A stretch of DNA of 64,000 nucleotides. It comes from Acanthaster planci. Its lineage: Eukaryota; Echinodermata; Asteroidea; Valvatida; Acanthasteridae. The stretch covers positions 576,788 through 640,787 of the forward strand of contig NW_019091452.1 in assembly GCF_001949145.1 (NCBI RefSeq), given 5' to 3'. Both the position numbers and the translations under genes were made by a program. Below the pieces are notes generated by a model. The model ran no database searches and was not told the origin of the DNA. It saw nothing but the letters and a program-made list of their open reading frames with translations. Positions 59,932 through 64,000 of this stretch are shown piece by piece. The first letter of the stretch is position 1; each line of letters opens with the position of its first letter.

Positions 59932-61563
59932 GCACAACCCCAGAGTGACATTTATCTACCTGACAAATTTTTAGGAATTAAATGCCTTCTGTATCGAATT
60001 AAAGCTTTTTATGCTATCTTTTCAAAACTGAAGAACCTCATTTAAATCTGTTGGGTGAATTGTAGAGAAATTTTCAATTACTCTACCCAATTTGGTTTTC
60101 GCTCTGTTCAAAGGCGTTTTTACAGTTCATAGTGCACAAACAAGCAGTCACCTACATTTTAATATATAGTATAATTAAGCCACCAGAATTAGAAGCCATA
60201 ACTTGCAGACAGGTGGCACGTGCACGTTCCTTGCCTATTCGCCCTGTGCGGTGTCGTCATTTGCAAATTACACTCCCGTCAAAATGAAGAATGCGCATGT
60301 GAGTGCAGTGCCGCCACAAATTAGTCTATAGAGAGTGCTAGGGCTCGCTACTTCTTAACTTGCTATACGTGATCTTTATTACAAAGGGCAAATTTTTCAT
60401 TTATTGTTCAGCTCTAGAGTTTAATGGGTGTGTGCCAGAGAAGTAAATTCCAGCTAAACCTTTGCAATTTGTAACAGGGTATTCATCAATTTTACTCCTG
60501 TAATATGATCTTCTTAGACTGTTTCAGGATCCCGTTGATTGGTGGGAAGTAAATTTTTTTTTATTACATAAAAGAGCCCTTTTGATTTACTTTCCTCGTC
60601 TTTCAGGCCTTTTCAATAATCTCAGGTGTTCAAGCATGTCAATGAGATTAGCAGTTGAAATCAGTGGGCCGTTGTTGTCCACCACCTGTTGATCTTCGTG
60701 CCTTAAAAAAACCCAAAAAATGAAATCTGGTAAAGGGGTGTGTCGCAAAGTAAAGAAAGTTTCGCCAAAAGTACAGAAAGTGATATTAGCTGCAGTCAGC
60801 GAATTTGACTAGACTGTATTTTACCGTCTATTAGTAGACTGCGTCTTCTTTACACGACTAAGGCTAATAAATCCCCACAAAATGTTCAAGTAAATTTGGT
60901 GGAATTATGAACCTGCAGAAATCTGGATTGCGACCGTTTTGCATTAGGATATTTCTCGCCCATATCACTGGTGTGAGAACGCTTGGTATGCCGATTTGTA
61001 AAAAAAAATAAATAATAAAGTCACCAGCACAATGAGTTTCTTTGTGGGCTAGGAAATTGGCTGGAAAATGGGCTCTTACGAGATTTCCAGTGAATAGCTG
61101 ATCTTGTGTAAAAGGCAACAGCGTCAAACATGTTATCGTACTCCACAAATAACTTCAATAGTTTCTTCGTTTGGATAACGCGGGAAGGGTTTTGCCAGGT
61201 ACTAAGATGGAGGACATTTTGGTGGAGAAATGTAGAACAGTTGCATGCATAGGGTTGCTTGCGTCTGACGCCTTGGGTTATTGATCTAAGCAACGTTCTT
61301 GAATTAATCAATAAAGAGTTATTCTGTGCGCACGACGATGACTTGTCCAGTTTTAATGCAACCTATTCATATTTTGGAGCTAGACAAACTTAACCTATAT
61401 TCAGAACAGTCTTGTGTCCCTCTGTCTCTAATCTGGTTTTTGCAGGGAGATGGACCTCCCAGCTAGATCCACGAAACAGATAAGTTTTCACGTGCTGCCC
61501 TGAACCAAGACAGGACACACGTGCTCAGTCACTCGTATTCTGAATGGCCTTACTTTTACACCA

Positions 61564-61630
61564 TGTAAGATATGGGACGGAGGGGTACCCCCCTTACCTG
61601 TACAATCCCCATACACACTCTAGACTAAAG
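61564..61630 (+). mobile_element. MITE-like element, GGGAC family, partial copy
   Basis: AAGATATGGGACGGAGGGGT followed by CAATCCCCATACACACTCTA matches the left part of the 48.5-kb element. The right end is missing. It lies downstream of the minus-strand lectin gene. Confidence 0.6.
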
Positions 61631-61940
61631 AGTAAATATCTAGTTTTAATACAAAGCATTCAAATAGTGACCTTACAACATAAAAACAATGACATAGATC
61701 TGTCAAAATTCATCTTAAATTTTCTTTTAAGATAACTATGAACACCAATAAATAGCAAAGGAAAGGGGTTATCACTACAGACGTAACGCACATTCAATAA
61801 AACAGCCCTTAGAAATTTTCGAGTTTTTCGTTTCGAGTGAATGGGTTGAAAACAATTTAGGTTAATCTTTCGAAACCACAATGCCATGTGAAGACGAAGA
61901 CCGTCCCCGAGAATGTTACAACGGTTGTCGGATACAGTTC

Positions 61941-62702
61941 CTACTTGATGTACAAGGAACAATTGTTCTGAATATCGACGTGAACTTCATCTGCCTCGGC
62001 GATACCTGCATGATTGAGCTGGCAGATCAGCTCTCCGTCACCTCGGTGTAAGAGATTGAAGGAATAGCATAAAGGCTCTACCCAACACATCAAGGCACAC
62101 TCTTCAAACCCTCGAACGTGAGAGGATTTGTAGTCGTGGTTGAGCAGACATGTCTGTGGAACCCGAACGAAGTGAGCAAGGGAACGGCAATGCCCAGGGA
62201 AATTTGCCTTTCTTTCACAGACAACATGGAATAGCATGCCACAACTGTGATCGCCCCATTTACCGCCAAACATTTCAGCCATTCGTACGCATCTCTCAGA
62301 TTCACTGTCTGGCTGGGACGGGCCCCAGTTCCGGTAAGTGTGAATGTCTGTTTCTCCCTGACACCTTAGCTGAGAAGTGTCTGTGTTTTTACAACCGATC
62401 CACACTTGCAGGTCGCTATCATTTACGGCGCCGTGTTGCTGCATCCAGATCTTCATTTTATGCCAAATGAAGTCATGCTCCTCCTGTGAATCGGGCACGA
62501 TCATTGTAGTCCCAGGCTCATTGCAAACTCTGGAAGCGTTATTGAAATTCATCTTTCGAGGTAGCAAGATATAGCAGGATTCCTGCCATTTTAACCAGCC
62601 GGTAGGACAAGTCAGGAACTGCCCATAAAAAGCCTGGTCTTTCGTCGCATTGACAATCCAGGTTATTGTTGCATAAGCAATGAAAATTCTGATTCTAAAC
62701 AT
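61941..62702 (-). CDS. Secreted C-type lectin with PAN/apple-like domain, intronless
   Basis: An uninterrupted ORF of 253 residues starts at ATG 62702 and ends with TAG at 61943-61941. Residues 1-20 or so (RIRIFIAYATITWIVNA) are a likely signal peptide. Residues about 32-165 form a CTLD: CPTGWLKWQESCYILL, VWIGCKN, GPSQPDSESERC, GGKWGDHSCG and VVCER. The QPD tripeptide suggests galactose-type sugar binding, though WND is KWGD. Residues about 172-250 have a PAN/apple-like cysteine pattern: CRSLAHF, RGFEECALMCWVEPLCYSFN and ELICQLN. The product is probably a soluble lectin. It lies about 3.1 kb past the receptor's stop, in the opposite direction. A TTTAAT at 61645-61650 is a weak candidate poly(A) signal on this strand. 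Confidence 0.85.
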   Translation of the reverse strand: MFRIRIFIAYATITWIVNATKDQAFYGQFLTCPTGWLKWQESCYILLPRKMNFNNASRVCNEPGTTMIVPDSQEEHDFIWHKMKIWMQQHGAVNDSDLQVWIGCKNTDTSQLRCQGETDIHTYRNWGPSQPDSESERCVRMAEMFGGKWGDHSCGMLFHVVCERKANFPGHCRSLAHFVRVPQTCLLNHDYKSSHVRGFEECALMCWVEPLCYSFNLLHRGDGELICQLNHAGIAEADEVHVDIQNNCSLYIK

Positions 62703-64000
62703 GTTAAAGACATCAAAGATTGTGGAGATATCTGAAAGACACTGTTTGCTCTACACTTTGACACTGTCTGGAATTAACAATCTACCGTCAGGGTAAAATG
62801 CTTTAGGTGCGGCAGAATCCGAATTTGATGACGAAAATCGCCTTAATTGGTTACATGCCACAGCTTTAATAAACACTAGTAGAGACGGTATAATGACGTC
62901 AATAATTATGAGTAACTGGCAGCCGTTGAGTCCTTGACGATTTTAATCGTGTTCGATTTTCACCCCGTGCATTGTCTGTTAAGAAGTTCAGCTGTATTTT
63001 TGTCATGAGATTGAGTGCTTGGGGGCAACACAACGAGTCCGTATCATTGTGGACCGACTATTGATCTTCGTGTATTAAATTAATGGGCATGATTGGAAAT
63101 CTGATGGAGACTGGTTGTAACGGTTTTTGATGCATACAAATTTAGCAGTAGGCTTAGTTTTGGTGGTACAATAATAATAATAATAACAATATGGCAGGAT
63201 CGAGTGCCGAGAAACGGCAGATATCCATACCAACATAAGGAATACGTGTACATTAATTTAAAGAATCCACCGTACGTATGGATTTACGGGCGTCGATTCA
63301 CAATCAAAACTTTCTGTAGCTGCTCTCATCAACCATTAGAAGTTTATCGTTTAAATTTATTTATACCGGCAACCAGTGAAATCGGCACAGAAAAGTATCA
63401 ACATTATAGAAACAAGCGAATCTTAAATTTCATTTTCTCAGTGCTTAATTAAAGAGTGTGGGATAGACAGATTTGGCACACCGACTGGCTTCTGTACATA
63501 AAATGAAAAAGAGAGAACACCATTTGGATCCTGGGACGCGTACTGCAAAATCGCCAATTTGACTATTGAAAGTATGTATGTATGTATCGAGATGGTTAGC
63601 ATTTAGCAAGGGGATTACCTGGCAGTTCTTCATAAGACATTAATGTTCGGTTTCGAACAGGGTCTATGGACAATGTGCAGATTAAGAAATGCACTGGTGT
63701 CTGAACAAAGACAGCTGTGATGATTTGGAGTTGAAAATATAGATGTTGAAGAGACGAGTTGGGTCACTAACGTTGAAAATATAATTAGAATCGAGTTGCA
63801 TATTTCACTGAAGCCTGTTTGAAACTTTGAGTGCCACATTTGATATTGAGTTGAAAATTAGTTTAGCATTTCAAGTTTTGTGGATCTAACGAAACTGATA
63901 TGGCTTATTGCTTTGACTTTTTGTATTGGAGTGTATATCAATTTTATTTTTTTTCCCAAATATCTTGTGCCATCCATACAGTGTTAAGCTTTTCGGGTGA
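62703..64000. other. Upstream flank of the lectin gene
   Basis: This holds the possible CRE/TATA motif at 62889-62901 and short (AAT)n and (GTAT)n tracts near 63168-63190 and 63570-63588. No coding exon was recognised. Confidence 0.55.
62889..62901 (-). promoter_or_regulatory. CRE palindrome and TATA-like motif upstream of the lectin gene
   Basis: A perfect TGACGTCA palindrome (62894-62901) lies about 190 bases upstream of the lectin start codon and directly abuts TATAAT/ATTATA at 62889-62894. TGACGTCA is the full cAMP-response element. One 8-mer can occur by chance, so a promoter role is only suggested. Confidence 0.25.

Larger units (their letters stand above)
58863..61940. other. Intergenic region between the two convergent genes
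   Basis: It contains the receptor's 3' flank with candidate poly(A) signals and the partial MITE at 61564-61630. No further gene was recognised. The two genes converge on this region. Confidence 0.6.

Overview
This window looks like nuclear DNA of an animal. It is intron-rich, about 40% GC by eye, and full of decayed mobile elements. The extracellular mosaic domains and the leucine-rich-repeat (LRR) GPCR of the GRL101/relaxin-receptor type suggest a marine invertebrate, most likely a deuterostome (echinoderm, hemichordate or lancelet). The species cannot be fixed from the sequence alone.

Most of the window (4869-58862, + strand) is one very large gene that I assembled by hand from about 42 exons. 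Every exon has AG/GT borders, and the phases match from each exon to the next with no frameshift or stop, giving about 2,550 residues. The domain order is: kringle x2, PAN/apple, F5/8 type C (discoidin) x3, C-type lectin (CTLD), Ca-binding EGF, a degenerate CTLD, CUB x3, CTLD with a QPD motif, LDL-receptor class A (LDLa) x6 or so, LRR N-cap, LRRs, LRR C-cap, a 7-transmembrane rhodopsin-like domain, and a cytoplasmic tail with a stretch resembling a protein-kinase catalytic loop. The signal peptide and any earlier domains were not found. The first exon seen starts in phase 1, so the 5' end must lie in 1-4868 or beyond the window.

The LDLa-LRR-7TM half is the known plan of GRL101-like receptors (type C LGRs). 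The long adhesion/lectin N-terminus and the kinase-like tail are the parts I consider unusual. The exon layout records how it grew: each F5/8C domain is cut by a phase-0 intron, each kringle by a phase-1 intron, most modules are flanked by phase-1 introns, and the LRRs are 72-nt phase-2 exons.

A second gene lies on the minus strand at 61941-62702. It is an intronless ORF of 253 residues with a signal peptide, a C-type lectin domain and a PAN/apple-like domain, domain types also used by the receptor next door.

The introns and flanks hold a LINE remnant (endonuclease plus reverse transcriptase, minus strand, about 5540-7060), tRNA-derived SINEs (about 23941-24010 and 28002-28376), several MITE-like elements with terminal inverted repeats, a CGACG-rich hairpin repeat in two inverted copies, and a tandem repeat of about 185 bp with one inverted copy nearby.
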